Part shown: positions 27,658-36,344 of the stretch, piece by piece | How positions within the stretch are numbered: the first letter of the stretch is position 1 | How the letters are laid out: every line of letters begins with the position of its first letter | From: an uncultured bacterium | GTDB taxonomy: Bacteria; Pseudomonadota; Alphaproteobacteria; Rhodospirillales; Rhodospirillaceae | DNA: 64,000 nucleotides | Assembly: GCA_903888485.1 (NCBI GenBank) | Contig: CAISTS010000050.1 | Coordinates: forward strand, 1 to 64,000 | Direction of reading: 5' to 3' | Program-made: the position numbers and the translations under genes | Notes under the pieces: generated by a model | The model's input: the letters and a program-made list of their open reading frames with translations, nothing else | The model's database searches: none | Told to the model about the DNA's origin: nothing

Positions 27658-27678
27658 TTATCCACAGCCTGTGTATAA
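27658..27678. promoter_or_regulatory. Pair of inverted DnaA boxes upstream of dnaE
   Basis: TTATCCACA at 27658-27666, a 3-base spacer GCC, then TGTGTATAA (reverse complement of TTATACACA) at 27670-27678. Both fit the TTATNCACA consensus without mismatch. They form a 21-bp imperfect palindrome located 51 bases before the dnaE start and directly after the Hpt stop. The arrangement suggests DnaA binding as a transcriptional regulator of dnaE. No dnaA, AT-rich unwinding region or further box is visible, so I do not call it an origin. Confidence 0.6.
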
Positions 27679-27681
27679 CGT

Positions 27682-27972
27682 TTAAGCTGCAGCGGTGCGG
27701 TCTGCGGGCAATTCTTCCTGGATGCGCCGAATGCCCGCCGCACCCTGATCGAGGGCGGCGCGCAAGTCCGGCAACACCGCACGCACGGCTTCGGCGTCGG
27801 CGAGCTCGGTCTCGATGCTGCGGGCGATCTCGGCGGCCTGCAGGGCACCGAACTGCGCGCAAGTACTTTTGAGATCATGGGCGGAGCGGCGCGCTTTTAC
27901 GATGTCGTCGGCCTCGACATTCTGCGTGACATCGCCGAAGTATTGCTCGAACGCCGCGAGGCAGTGCGCCAA
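27682..27972 (-). pseudogene. Hpt domain, frame-shifted C-terminal part of the upstream hybrid kinase
   Basis: About 96 residues in a frame different from the preceding kinase. The fold is a four-helix histidine phosphotransfer domain: FEQYFGDVTQNVEADD, then the phospho-His motif SAHDLKSTCAQFGALQAAE (His in HDLK; the usual HxLKG has Ser in the last place). The only start available is a TTG at 27972, with no ribosome-binding site. Adding one G near 27994-27996 changes DGLDRRCWPTSW to DGLGPALLANLLAHC and joins it to the kinase as one 822-residue protein. I read it as the detached end of one gene, by real mutation or sequencing error. Confidence 0.7.
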
Positions 27973-30149
27973 GAGGTTGGCCAGCAGCGCCGGTCCAGCC
28001 CATCAGCGAGACCATCAATGCGCGCGCGGTCGAACATGGGCGCGGGTCCGCTCGGCGCCGCCGTGGGCGCACCCTGCGCTACAGACTCGTGGGCGATCAC
28101 CGCCTTGATCTCGCGCGCAAGCGCGCTCCACTCAATGGGTTTGGTCACCACCGCGTCGCAGCCGGCGGCAAGATAATGCGCGCGGTTCTCCGGGATGGCG
28201 TCGGCGGTCAGTGCGATGATCGGTATCTTTGCCGTCTGTGCGTCGCCGCGGATCGCGCGCGCGGCGTCAACGCCGTCCATCACCGGCATCTGCATATCGA
28301 GCAGGATCAAGTCGTAGCGCTCGCCGCGCACCTTCACCACCGCCTGGTCGCCGTTGTCCACGAGGTCGACGGTGTGGCCCCACATCTCCAAGACCTCGCG
28401 CACAAGGAGCTGCGTGGTGGCGTTATCCTCGGCAAACAGTATCTTGAGCTGGTGACTCTTGAGCACCTCACCGATGCGCACCGGCGTGATGGCGTAGCGG
28501 GGCTCGACCTGCCTTGCGACGCCCGGCATCAACGACACCTGGAAGCTGAAGGTCGAGCCCTGGCCTTGTGCGCTGCGCACGGAGATGGTTCCGCCCATGG
28601 CTTCGACGATTTGTTTTGATATGTTGAGCCCCAAGCCCGTTCCGCCGAAGCGCCGCGAGGTCGAGCTGTCCTCCTGCTCGAAGGGCCGGAACAGCCGCCC
28701 TTGGGCATCGGCCGACATGCCAATACCCGTATCTCGCACTTCGAATTCGGCCAGCACGGTGCCGTCGTCCTGCAAGCCCTGGCGGCAATGGACAATGACC
28801 GAGCCGCGATCGGTGAACTTCAGCGCATTGCCAACGAGGTTGAACAACACCTGGCGCAAGCGCTTGGCGTCGCCGCTGAGGACGTCGTGGCGACCGGGAT
28901 CGGCGTGAACGCTGAACGCCAAACCCTTTTGGTCCATCGCCGGCGCGAAGAACTCCTGCACGTCCTTCATCACCTGAGAGACGCGGAAATCGACGCTCTC
29001 GAGATCCATGCGCCCGGCTTCGATTTTCGCAAGATCGAGCAAATCGTTCAGCAGCTCGAGGAACGAGCGCGCGGAACGTTCGAGTGTTTCGGTGATGCTG
29101 CGCTGTTCGGGCGCCTGCTTGCTGGCCAGCAAGAGGTCGCACATGCCGAGAATCCCCGTCATGGGGGTGCGCAGCTCGTGGCTCATATTCGTCAGGAACG
29201 CCGACTTGGCGGCGTTTGCGCGCTCGGCCGAGCGGCGTGCCAAGAGGGCTTCGCGCTCCAAGTTCCGCCGCCCTGTCAGAACGGCGGCAATGGGTAATGT
29301 CGTGAGCACGCCTGAGACCAGGAATATCTGCAAGAGTACGATGCGCTCCCCGGCGGTAATTGATGTGACAAGCCCGAGCGGGCCGTGGCCCATAAGCGTA
29401 AGCGGGATCGATGTCGCGGCGACGATGACCATGGCAATGGCCGCGCCCGCGAACCGCAAATGGAACGCCGCCAGGATCAGGAACGGAAACACCGCGAACA
29501 TGATCGAATAGCGGTCTTGCGCGAAAGTGGCCACCGACACTGCGGCGACGAGACTGAGAAGTCCGAGGGCCCTCCAGCGGACCGGCTTGCTGACAATCCG
29601 GCTGATCTCGGCGGTCCGCAGCATCAACAGGAGCGGCGTGATCGTCAGCACACCGAGAGACGCCGAGGCAAACCACGAATAGAACACCGGCCAAGCGTCC
29701 ATGCCGTTGAGCTGCGTCAAGACGAGCGTGGCCGCGCTGGAACCGATGGTGGGCCCGATGCCGGCGCATACAACAATAAAAATGGCGAAGGCTTTTGGCC
29801 GGGTCAGGTCGGGCGGCGACGGCACCAGGCGTGAGAACAAAAACGCCGAGGTCGCCACCTCGGCCATGTTGCAAACGCCGAGCAAGAAAGCGACCGGAAA
29901 AGGATCGGCCATCAGCCAATCGCTCGCCGTGACGCCGACCAGTCCCGCGAGCAACATCGGTCCCCACGACACATGCGGCGAGCGCAGGATGATGGCCAGG
30001 ATGAAGGCATCCACCGGCCAGATGACGGCGACGGTATCGGTCTGGCGCGTAAAATAAATCGCCGCCGCCGCTGTGACAAAAGCCACAACGGCGCACACGA
30101 TCATGGATGTCCAGGAAACGGCCGCACGTCGGCCAAGAGGATGAGTCAT
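27897..30149 (-). CDS. MASE1-type hybrid sensor histidine kinase with receiver domain (frameshifted before Hpt)
   Basis: An open frame of 750 residues. The N-terminus has about eight membrane segments of MASE1 type (IWPVDAFILAIILRSP, LLAGLVGVTASDWL; residues 15-300). HisKA follows with phospho-His in SHELRTPMTGILGM (near 325), then HATPase_c with NLVGNALKFTDRG, DTGIGM and GGTGLGL. The receiver has the phospho-Asp in LLDMQMPVMDG (near 615) and a TKP lysine. The last 30 or so residues (RRCWPTSWRTASRRSS) are out of frame; the true continuation is the Hpt domain in the next frame. Without the Hpt domain the phosphorelay would stop at the receiver. The signal sensed is unknown. Confidence 0.85.
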   Translation of the reverse strand: MTHPLGRRAAVSWTSMIVCAVVAFVTAAAAIYFTRQTDTVAVIWPVDAFILAIILRSPHVSWGPMLLAGLVGVTASDWLMADPFPVAFLLGVCNMAEVATSAFLFSRLVPSPPDLTRPKAFAIFIVVCAGIGPTIGSSAATLVLTQLNGMDAWPVFYSWFASASLGVLTITPLLLMLRTAEISRIVSKPVRWRALGLLSLVAAVSVATFAQDRYSIMFAVFPFLILAAFHLRFAGAAIAMVIVAATSIPLTLMGHGPLGLVTSITAGERIVLLQIFLVSGVLTTLPIAAVLTGRRNLEREALLARRSAERANAAKSAFLTNMSHELRTPMTGILGMCDLLLASKQAPEQRSITETLERSARSFLELLNDLLDLAKIEAGRMDLESVDFRVSQVMKDVQEFFAPAMDQKGLAFSVHADPGRHDVLSGDAKRLRQVLFNLVGNALKFTDRGSVIVHCRQGLQDDGTVLAEFEVRDTGIGMSADAQGRLFRPFEQEDSSTSRRFGGTGLGLNISKQIVEAMGGTISVRSAQGQGSTFSFQVSLMPGVARQVEPRYAITPVRIGEVLKSHQLKILFAEDNATTQLLVREVLEMWGHTVDLVDNGDQAVVKVRGERYDLILLDMQMPVMDGVDAARAIRGDAQTAKIPIIALTADAIPENRAHYLAAGCDAVVTKPIEWSALAREIKAVIAHESVAQGAPTAAPSGPAPMFDRARIDGLADGLDRRCWPTSWRTASRRSSNTSAMSRRMSRPTTS

Positions 30150-30256
30150 ACGACGTCTAAAACCGCGCTGCTACAATCCTCACAGGAAGCCAAAGCTACC
30201 CTAGCCGGCGCGCGTATTCCTAGACCAATGACAAAGGCGCCGCAACCTTAGATTGA

Positions 30257-30757
30257 TTAATCCGGACATTTAACCGTTTGGTTCTCCTCTTCGTGCACGA
30301 AGACCGACACGATCTTCCAGCCGGCAGGCGTGCGGCCAAACAGAATGGTCTCGCTGCCCACCAACTCATCGGCGGCGCCCGCCTTGGCGCGATAGAGATT
30401 GCCGCCCGAGAGCGCGCTGTTGCGGGTCAGGATGCAGACCGGGATGGGCTTAAAAGTGGATTTCACCCAGCCCTCTTCCGCGCGCCGCTTCATGACCGCG
30501 CCAAAGCCGGCGATCTGGCGCGCAGGGTCGTTGGCCGCCACGCCATTCGCGCCAATCCCGAAGGACGGCTGGGCAAAGACGTTGTCGATGACGGCTTTGG
30601 GATCACCCTGATGGAGCAACCGTGTGTAGGTCTCGACCGCGGCGGTGACGTCGGCCTTAATCTGAGCCTTTTCCGCCGTAGTCATCTTCGCCTGTTGGGC
30701 CACCGCCGGCGCCGCAAACAGCAGCACTAGGGCCGCCAGAGTCATTGTCTTGCGCAT
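30257..30757 (-). CDS. Secreted NTF2-like (SnoaL/DUF4440-type) protein, copy 1
   Basis: A 166-residue protein with a Sec signal peptide (MRKTMTLAALVLLFAAPAVA-QQ). The mature part has an NTF2-like layout: an N-terminal helix (KAQIKADVTAAVETYTRLLHQGDPKAVIDNVFA) then beta-strands ending WKIVSVFVHEE. Cysteines in VCILTRNSALSGG and at the C-terminus (VKCPD) are shared with the paralogue at 31478, so a disulphide is likely. Homologues of this layout often have no known enzyme activity. It faces the receiver gene at 30913 divergently. Confidence 0.7.
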   Translation of the reverse strand: MRKTMTLAALVLLFAAPAVAQQAKMTTAEKAQIKADVTAAVETYTRLLHQGDPKAVIDNVFAQPSFGIGANGVAANDPARQIAGFGAVMKRRAEEGWVKSTFKPIPVCILTRNSALSGGNLYRAKAGAADELVGSETILFGRTPAGWKIVSVFVHEEENQTVKCPD

Positions 30758-30912
30758 GAATCTCTCCCTCGGGTTGCGGAAGATAGTCTAAGGATTCAAA
30801 GCACTGGCGACAATCGCCGGAAGACATTCAACTGCCGATCAATTGAACGCCAGAGGCATGGCGGCTATGAGGAGTGAGGGCCGCGGGGGCGGCTGATTTC
30901 GGCCCGGAACCA

Positions 30913-31476
30913 ATGCTCAACAAGACCAGCTATTATCTCGGCCCGTTCAAGATCCTGGTGGTCGAACCCAATCCATTGATGCGGCGTGTCACGCGCAACA
31001 TCCTGCAGTTGCTCGGCGCGCGAAGGATCGTCGAGACCGACAACATCACCAAGGCCGCAGCCTACGTTACTCAGGGCGACATCGATGTCGTGCTGTCGGA
31101 ATGGTACTTGGCGGGCTCCTGCGGCGTTGACTTCATCCGGTGGCTGCGGCGTGAGAACACGGACATCCGTTTTACGCCGTTCATCATGGTGACATCGCAG
31201 ACGCACATGATGAACGTGACCACCGCGCGCAACGCCGGCATCACCGAATTCGTCGTCAAACCGTTCTCGGCCAGATCGCTGATCGCGCGCATCCGCGAGG
31301 TAGTGGAACGGCCGCGCCCCTTCGTGGCCATCGGTCAATACTTCGGGCCCGACCGGCGCCGGCGCGGCGAGGTCATGGCGGAAAATACCGATCGCCGGCA
31401 CACCGGCACGCTCCTGATCGGCGGCACCGATCTGACGCAGGAACAAATCAACGCTGTGATTTCGGGCGGCCGCTAG
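30913..31476 (+). CDS. Receiver-domain protein with Glu at the phosphorylation site
   Basis: A 187-residue protein with one CheY-like receiver (about residues 12-130) and a C-terminal tail with FGPDRRRRGEVM and LTQEQINAVISGG. The normally phosphorylated Asp is Glu63 in IDVVLSEWYL, and the usual Asp pair of the acidic pocket is Glu18-Pro19 (LVVEPNPL). The conserved Lys (VVKPFS) and switch Thr/Ser (MVTSQT) remain. Such sites generally cannot take phosphate and may mimic the active state. No DNA-binding domain is present. I start it at ATG 30913; ATG 30874 is also in frame. It is flanked by two NTF2-like paralogues, and its stop lies one base from that of the second. Confidence 0.8.
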   Translation: MLNKTSYYLGPFKILVVEPNPLMRRVTRNILQLLGARRIVETDNITKAAAYVTQGDIDVVLSEWYLAGSCGVDFIRWLRRENTDIRFTPFIMVTSQTHMMNVTTARNAGITEFVVKPFSARSLIARIREVVERPRPFVAIGQYFGPDRRRRGEVMAENTDRRHTGTLLIGGTDLTQEQINAVISGGR

Positions 31477-31477
31477 C

Positions 31478-31966
31478 TTACGGGGGGCACGTCGCGTACT
31501 TGTCCGCGCCTTCGTGCACGAACAGCGAGACGATTTTCCAGCCGTCCTTGGCGCGCGCCAGCAGCATGGTTTCGCTGTTTATCGGATGCTCCGAGCCGTC
31601 GGCCTTCTTGCGATAGAGGTTCATGCCCGCGAGCGCGCTATTCGGCGTCATGATGCAGACGTTAATCGGGCGGAAGCTGGCGCTCACCCAGCCCTCGCCC
31701 TGTAGACGTTTGCCCGCCGCGCCGAACACTGTCTCCTGCGTCGCGCGGGTGTTGGAGGTGATGCTGCCTGCGCCGACCGAGAACGACGGCTCGTAGAAAG
31801 TCTCGGCAACAGCCTTGGCGTTGCCGGCGAAGATCTCGCGGATATAGGTGTTCACCGTCGCCGTGATTTCGGCTTTGATCTGGGCCTTGTCCGCGTCCGT
31901 CAGCTTCGCCTGCTGCGCCGACGCCGTCGCGGCGAACAGCAGCGCGGTTATCAGCAGAATGCGCAT
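31478..31966 (-). CDS. Secreted NTF2-like (SnoaL/DUF4440-type) protein, copy 2
   Basis: A 162-residue protein with a signal peptide (MRILLITALLFAATASA-QQ). It is a clear paralogue of the protein at 30257: AQQAKLTDADKAQIKAEIT against AQQAKMTTAEKAQIKADVT, NVCIMTPNSALAGMNLYR against PVCILTRNSALSGGNLYR, and GWKIVSLFVHE against GWKIVSVFVHE. The two Cys are conserved. The ATG at 31966 puts the signal peptide at the N-terminus. It follows dps with a 2-nt gap, so dps and this gene form an operon. The function is unknown. Confidence 0.7.
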   Translation of the reverse strand: MRILLITALLFAATASAQQAKLTDADKAQIKAEITATVNTYIREIFAGNAKAVAETFYEPSFSVGAGSITSNTRATQETVFGAAGKRLQGEGWVSASFRPINVCIMTPNSALAGMNLYRKKADGSEHPINSETMLLARAKDGWKIVSLFVHEGADKYATCPP

Positions 31967-31968
31967 GA

Positions 31969-32442
31969 TCAATTCTTCTCGAGCAGGCTGCGCAGCATCC
32001 ATGCGGTCTTTTCGTGAAGCTGCAAACGCTGGGTGAGCAGGTCGGCTGTGGGCTCGTCGCTGGCTTTCTCGACCACCGGCAGGATGCTGCGCGCGGTCCT
32101 GGCGACCTGCTCGTGGCCCTTCACCAGGTTCTTGATCATCTGCTGCGCTGGAGGCACGCTCTCATCTTCTTTGATCGTCGCGAGCGCGGAGAAAGCTTTG
32201 TAGGTGCCTGGCGCGGGATAACCCAACGTGCGAATACGCTCGGCGACCAGGTCCACGGCATTCCACATCTCGGTGTACTGCGTCATGAACATCAGGTGCA
32301 GTGTTTGAAACATCGGGCCCGTGACGTTCCAATGATAGTTGTGGGTCTTAAGATAGAGCGTGTAAGTGTCCGCGAGCAGGCGCGACAAACCGTCGGCGAT
32401 GGCCTTGCGGTCTTTCTTGTCGATGCCAATGTCGATGTCCAT
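31969..32442 (-). CDS. dps: Dps family DNA-binding/ferritin-like protein
   Basis: A mini-ferritin dodecamer that stores iron and protects DNA from peroxide. The 157-residue product has the inter-subunit ferroxidase ligands: His37 in [10 protein letters not shown], His49 in LHLMF, and Asp64 and Glu68 in [10 protein letters not shown] Lys-containing but short N-terminus ([14 protein letters not shown]) could contact DNA. It starts 26 bases after lolD in a place where dnaE normally follows. OxyR-type control is common for the family, but no site is visible. Confidence 0.92.
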   Translation of the reverse strand: MDIDIGIDKKDRKAIADGLSRLLADTYTLYLKTHNYHWNVTGPMFQTLHLMFMTQYTEMWNAVDLVAERIRTLGYPAPGTYKAFSALATIKEDESVPPAQQMIKNLVKGHEQVARTARSILPVVEKASDEPTADLLTQRLQLHEKTAWMLRSLLEKN

Positions 32443-32468
32443 GACAGCTCTCCTTTGATGTGGATCCT

Positions 32469-33152
32469 TTACACCGGTGTCAGCAATCCGTGATCAAGGC
32501 GCACGGTGCGGTCCATGCGCCCGGCCAGCGCCGGATTGTGCGTGGCGATGATCGCGGCAAGGCCGTGTTCCTTGGCCAATTTGACGAGCTGGGCGAAGAC
32601 TTCTTCGGCGGTGTCGGGATCGAGGTTGCCGGTGGGCTCGTCGGCCAGCAGCACGGCGGGGTTGTTGGCGAGCGCGCGGGCAATGGCGACGCGCTGCTGC
32701 TCGCCGCCCGAAAGTTTGCCGGGCCGGTGATCGACGCGCGCCGCAAGACCTAGGGCGCCGAGTAGCGTCTCGGCACGCGCACGCGCTTCCTTGCGGGCCT
32801 TACCGGCGATCATTTGCGGCACGATGACGTTCTCAGCGGCGGAGAAATCCGGCAGCAGGTGATGGAATTGATAGACGAAACCGAGCTTGCTGCGCCGCAG
32901 TTCCGTGCGCTTGTCGTCGTCGAATCTGCCGCAGTCCTGACCATGGAAACGCACTTCGCCGGCGTCGGGGCGTTCGAGCAATCCGGCAATATGTAGGAAG
33001 GTCGACTTGCCCGCGCCAGAAGGCCCAATCAACGCGACGATCTCGCCGGGTGCCACGCTGAGGTTCGCGCCGCGCAGCACGTGGAGGTTCGAACCACCCT
33101 GCTCGTAGGTGCGGTGTACGTCCTTCAATTCCAGGGCCGGCGCGTTACTCAT
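32469..33152 (-). CDS. lolD: Lipoprotein-releasing system ATP-binding protein LolD
   Basis: ATPase of the LolCDE complex that extracts lipoproteins from the inner membrane. The 227-residue product has Walker [11 protein letters not shown] (near residue 43), the Q-loop [16 protein letters not shown] typical of LolD, signature [15 protein letters not shown] and Walker [13 protein letters not shown]. It overlaps the end of lolC by 8 bases. Confidence 0.95.
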   Translation of the reverse strand: MSNAPALELKDVHRTYEQGGSNLHVLRGANLSVAPGEIVALIGPSGAGKSTFLHIAGLLERPDAGEVRFHGQDCGRFDDDKRTELRRSKLGFVYQFHHLLPDFSAAENVIVPQMIAGKARKEARARAETLLGALGLAARVDHRPGKLSGGEQQRVAIARALANNPAVLLADEPTGNLDPDTAEEVFAQLVKLAKEHGLAAIIATHNPALAGRMDRTVRLDHGLLTPV

Positions 33153-34392
33153 AGCGCAGCGCTTCCACGGGATCGGTGCGCGCCGCGCGCCACGATGGGT
33201 ACAGCGTCGCCGCCAGCGACAGCACCAGCGCCATGATCACGACGGCAAGGGTCTGGTCCCACTCCATCTTCGCCGGCATCTGCGTGAGATAATAGAACTC
33301 CGGATTGAACAGCTCCGTATTCAAGAGCCGCTCCACGAACCGGCGGATGCTTTCGATGTTGTCGCAGAACAGCACGCCCAAAAGAAACCCAGACGCCGTG
33401 CCGATGACGCCGACGCTGGCGCCGGCGATGAAGAAGATGCGCATGACCGTGCCGCGCGTCGCCCCCATGGTGCGCATGATGGCGATGTCGCGGCCCTTGT
33501 CCTTCACCAGCATGATCATGCCGGAGATGATGTTGAGCGCCGCCACCAGGATGATCAGGGACAGGATCAGGAACATGACATTGCGCTCGACTTGCAGGAC
33601 GTTGAAGAACGGCGCGTTGGTCTGTTCCCAGGTGAGCACGCGGGTGCCTGGTCCGCCGACAGGGGCGACCTGCTGGGCGATGGCGCGCGCGTCATCGGCG
33701 TTCTGAATCCGGATCTCGAGACCGGTGACGCTGGCCGGATACTTGAAATAGGCCTGCGCCACGTCGAGCGGCATGAAGATCATGCCGGAGTCATACTCGC
33801 TCATCCCCATGTTGAAGATGGCGGCCACCTTGAAGGCGTGGGCCCGCGGCACCGAACCGAAGGCAGTGACGTTTCCCTTCGGAGATATCAGCATGATCTC
33901 CCCACCCGCACGCACGCGGTGGGTCTCGGCCATGCGCGCGCCGATAATGACGCCCTCGCCCGTGCCGAAGGTCTCAAGCGAGCCGTCGACGATCTTGTCT
34001 GCGACCCAGGTCATTTTCTTGATGTCGTCCAGGCGCACGCCGCGCGCCAGCGCGCCGGCGGCGCTGGCGTCGCTGGTCACAAGCACCTGGCCGTCGATAA
34101 TCGGCGTGACGCTGACCACGCCCGGGATCGCCGCGACTGCTTTGGCCTTGGTATCGAAGTCGGTGATGGCCTGGGTGGTGCCGTAGACGTTGATGTGGCC
34201 GCTGATGCCGAGGATGCGCTCGGTGACGTCGGCGCGGAAGCCGTTCATCACCGCCATAACGATGATCAGGGTGGCGACACCAAGCGCGATGCCCACCAGC
34301 GAGATTCCGGCGATGACCGAAACGAAGCCTTCCTTGCGCCGGGCGCGCAAGTACCGCGCCGCCACCATCCGCTCGAAGGCTCCGAAGATCAT
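33145..34392 (-). CDS. lolC: Lipoprotein-releasing system permease LolC/LolE
   Basis: A 415-residue permease with four membrane segments: one near the N-terminus (ARRKEGFVSVIAGISLVGIALGVATLI), a large periplasmic domain, and three near the C-terminus (around LILSLIILVAALNIISGMIMLVKDK, RIFFIAGASVGVIGTASGF and TLAVVIMALVLSLAATLYPSWRA). MRTMGATRGTVMRIFF is the coupling-helix signature. One gene serves for both C and E in many alphaproteobacteria, so LolC/E cannot be separated. The gap to proS is 2 nt. Confidence 0.94.
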   Translation of the reverse strand: MIFGAFERMVAARYLRARRKEGFVSVIAGISLVGIALGVATLIIVMAVMNGFRADVTERILGISGHINVYGTTQAITDFDTKAKAVAAIPGVVSVTPIIDGQVLVTSDASAAGALARGVRLDDIKKMTWVADKIVDGSLETFGTGEGVIIGARMAETHRVRAGGEIMLISPKGNVTAFGSVPRAHAFKVAAIFNMGMSEYDSGMIFMPLDVAQAYFKYPASVTGLEIRIQNADDARAIAQQVAPVGGPGTRVLTWEQTNAPFFNVLQVERNVMFLILSLIILVAALNIISGMIMLVKDKGRDIAIMRTMGATRGTVMRIFFIAGASVGVIGTASGFLLGVLFCDNIESIRRFVERLLNTELFNPEFYYLTQMPAKMEWDQTLAVVIMALVLSLAATLYPSWRAARTDPVEALRYE

Positions 34393-34394
34393 GC

Positions 34395-35708
34395 CTACAT
34401 CACCGTCAGTTTCGCGACCGCCGCGTCAAAGCTGAGCTCTTCCTTCTGGCCGGTGGCGCGGCGCTTGAGCTCGACCACGCCCTTGGCCACGCCCTTGGGT
34501 CCGACCACGATCTGCCAGGGCAGCCCGATCAGATCCATGTCGGCGAACTTCACGCCGGCGCGGTCGTCGCGGTCGTCGTAAAGCACGTCCTTGTGCATGA
34601 GGCACAGGGCATCGTGGATCTTCTTGCAGGCCGCATCGCAGTCGGGGTCACCGACCTTAAGGTTGATGAGGCCGATGTCGAAGGGCGCCACGGACTCCGG
34701 CCAGACGATGCCGTGCTCGTCGTGGCTGGCCTCGATGATCGCCGCCACCAGGCGGGAGACGCCAATGCCGTAGGAACCCATCATGACCGTGACGGGGCTG
34801 CCGTCCGGGCCAATGACGTTCGCCTTCATGGGCTCGGAGTACTTTTTGCCGAAATGGAAAATGTGCCCGACCTCGATGCCCCGGGCGCTGACCAGGTCGC
34901 CGCCCAGCGTGGTGGCCATGGCGGGATCGTGCTTGTCGTCGGTGGCGGCGTAGAGGCTGGTCCAGTCGTCGATGATCGGCTGCAAGTCGGCCTCATAATC
35001 AACATTCGAGGGGGCCGGCTTTTCCAGGAGCGCCTTGTGACAGAACACCGCGCTCTCGCCGGTGTCGGCTAGGACGATGAATTCGTGGCTGAGGTCGCCG
35101 CCGATGGGACCGCTGTCGGCCTTCATGGGAATGGCCTTCAATCCCAGTCGCGCGAAGGTGCGCAGGTACGCCACGAACATCTGGTTATAGGCATGCTTCG
35201 AGCGCTCGTAATTGATGTCGAAGGAGTAGGCGTCCTTCATCAAAAACTCGCGCCCGCGCATGAGGCCAAAGCGCGGCCGCACCTCGTCGCGGAACTTCCA
35301 ATTGATTTGATACAGGTTCTTAGGAAGATCGCGGTAGCTTTTGATATTATTACGGAAAATATCGGTCACCACTTCTTCGTGGGTGGGCCCATAGAGCATG
35401 TCGCGCTCGTGCCGGTCCTTGATGCGCAGCATCTCGGGACCGTAGTCGTCATAGCGCCCGCTCTCCTTCCAGAGATCGCCCGACTGGATGGTCGGCATTA
35501 TGATTTCCTGAGCCCCGGCGGCGTTCTGCTCCTCGCGCACGATCTGGATGATGTTCTGCAGCACCCGCGTGCCCAGCGGGAGCCAGTTGTAGATGCCGGC
35601 GGCATGCTGGCGGATCATGCCCGCGCGCAGCATCAGCCGGTGCGAGACGATTTGCGCCTCGGTCGGGGTTTCCTTGAGGGTCGGCAGGAAAAAGCGGGAA
35701 AGCCGCAT
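34395..35708 (-). CDS. proS: Prolyl-tRNA synthetase, short form without editing insertion
   Basis: A class II synthetase for tRNA-Pro. At 437 residues it is of the alphaproteobacterial short type: motif 2 ([26 protein letters not shown]) is followed without the roughly 180-residue INS editing domain. Motif 3 ([13 protein letters not shown]) and the anticodon-binding domain ([22 protein letters not shown]) are present. Editing of mischarged Ala-tRNA-Pro must be done in trans, if at all. It is the first gene of proS-lolC-lolD. Confidence 0.96.
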   Translation of the reverse strand: MRLSRFFLPTLKETPTEAQIVSHRLMLRAGMIRQHAAGIYNWLPLGTRVLQNIIQIVREEQNAAGAQEIIMPTIQSGDLWKESGRYDDYGPEMLRIKDRHERDMLYGPTHEEVVTDIFRNNIKSYRDLPKNLYQINWKFRDEVRPRFGLMRGREFLMKDAYSFDINYERSKHAYNQMFVAYLRTFARLGLKAIPMKADSGPIGGDLSHEFIVLADTGESAVFCHKALLEKPAPSNVDYEADLQPIIDDWTSLYAATDDKHDPAMATTLGGDLVSARGIEVGHIFHFGKKYSEPMKANVIGPDGSPVTVMMGSYGIGVSRLVAAIIEASHDEHGIVWPESVAPFDIGLINLKVGDPDCDAACKKIHDALCLMHKDVLYDDRDDRAGVKFADMDLIGLPWQIVVGPKGVAKGVVELKRRATGQKEELSFDAAVAKLTVM

Positions 35709-35810
35709 GGGAGACCTTGGATTTGAAGTCGGGAAGCAACGCCGGGACCATAGGCTAAGGTCCCTGAAGAGGCAACAAAACGCCCCCTTAAGATGTAGAG
35801 AGGCAAAGAG

Positions 35811-36335
35811 CTAAGGCTTTGGCGCTTCGGGCTTATGTGCCGGCAAGAGAACGCCGGCGTCTTTGAGGCCCTGGCGGCAGGCCTCGGCCAGCAGCAGTTC
35901 TTCCTGGGGCGCGATGCGCTCACCGTTCCAGAAGACATCGTTGCCCTTCACCGAGAGAACGCCCACGTGCCCCTTGCCCTCGAAGGGCAGCACGGGCCGC
36001 GTCACTGCGTCGGGCAGCGGGGTGCCCGGCAGGCCGGGGATCGGGGCCGGCGTCTTCCCTGCCCCGCGCCGCGCCAGGCGGTCGGCGAGGTCGATGCCGA
36101 TCTGGATGTTGATCTCCTCCGGCAGCGTGATGCCGCCGCTGGAATTGAGGTCGGCGGGGACGACGGGGTTGCCGCGCACATCGACGCCGGGTTTGTAAGT
36201 GACGTCGTCCTTCGGCTGATGCGCGACGAGGCGCTGGCAAGCGGTGCCGGAAACGCTGAGCGTGTCCGCCTCAGCACTTGAGGCAAAGGATGAAACTGCG
36301 ATTCCTAAGACTCTGAGAAGACTCACGAAGCGCAT
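35811..36335 (-). CDS. Exported hypothetical protein
   Basis: A 174-residue protein with a short N-terminal hydrophobic stretch (MRFVSLLRVLGIAVSSFASSAEA) that looks like a signal peptide. The mature part includes ACQRLVAHQPKDDVTYKPGVDVRGNPVVPADL, then ITLPEEINIQIGIDLA, a Pro-rich linker and VLSVKGNDVFWNGERI. These patterns recur in a family of alphaproteobacterial conserved hypotheticals I cannot name by function. It lies 9 bases after the epimerase gene, where a DUF1467 gene often occurs before proS. Confidence 0.6.
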   Translation of the reverse strand: MRFVSLLRVLGIAVSSFASSAEADTLSVSGTACQRLVAHQPKDDVTYKPGVDVRGNPVVPADLNSSGGITLPEEINIQIGIDLADRLARRGAGKTPAPIPGLPGTPLPDAVTRPVLPFEGKGHVGVLSVKGNDVFWNGERIAPQEELLLAEACRQGLKDAGVLLPAHKPEAPKP

Positions 36336-36344
36336 ATGCGTCCT

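Noticed and set aside
27658-27678. Reading the DnaA boxes as a replication origin
   Set aside because: Only two boxes, no AT-rich unwinding element, and none of the usual origin neighbours (dnaA, hemE, parAB, gidA).
27682-27972. Hpt domain as an independent gene
   Set aside because: Only a TTG start with no ribosome-binding site, overlapping the kinase frame at the exact point where that frame loses homology.
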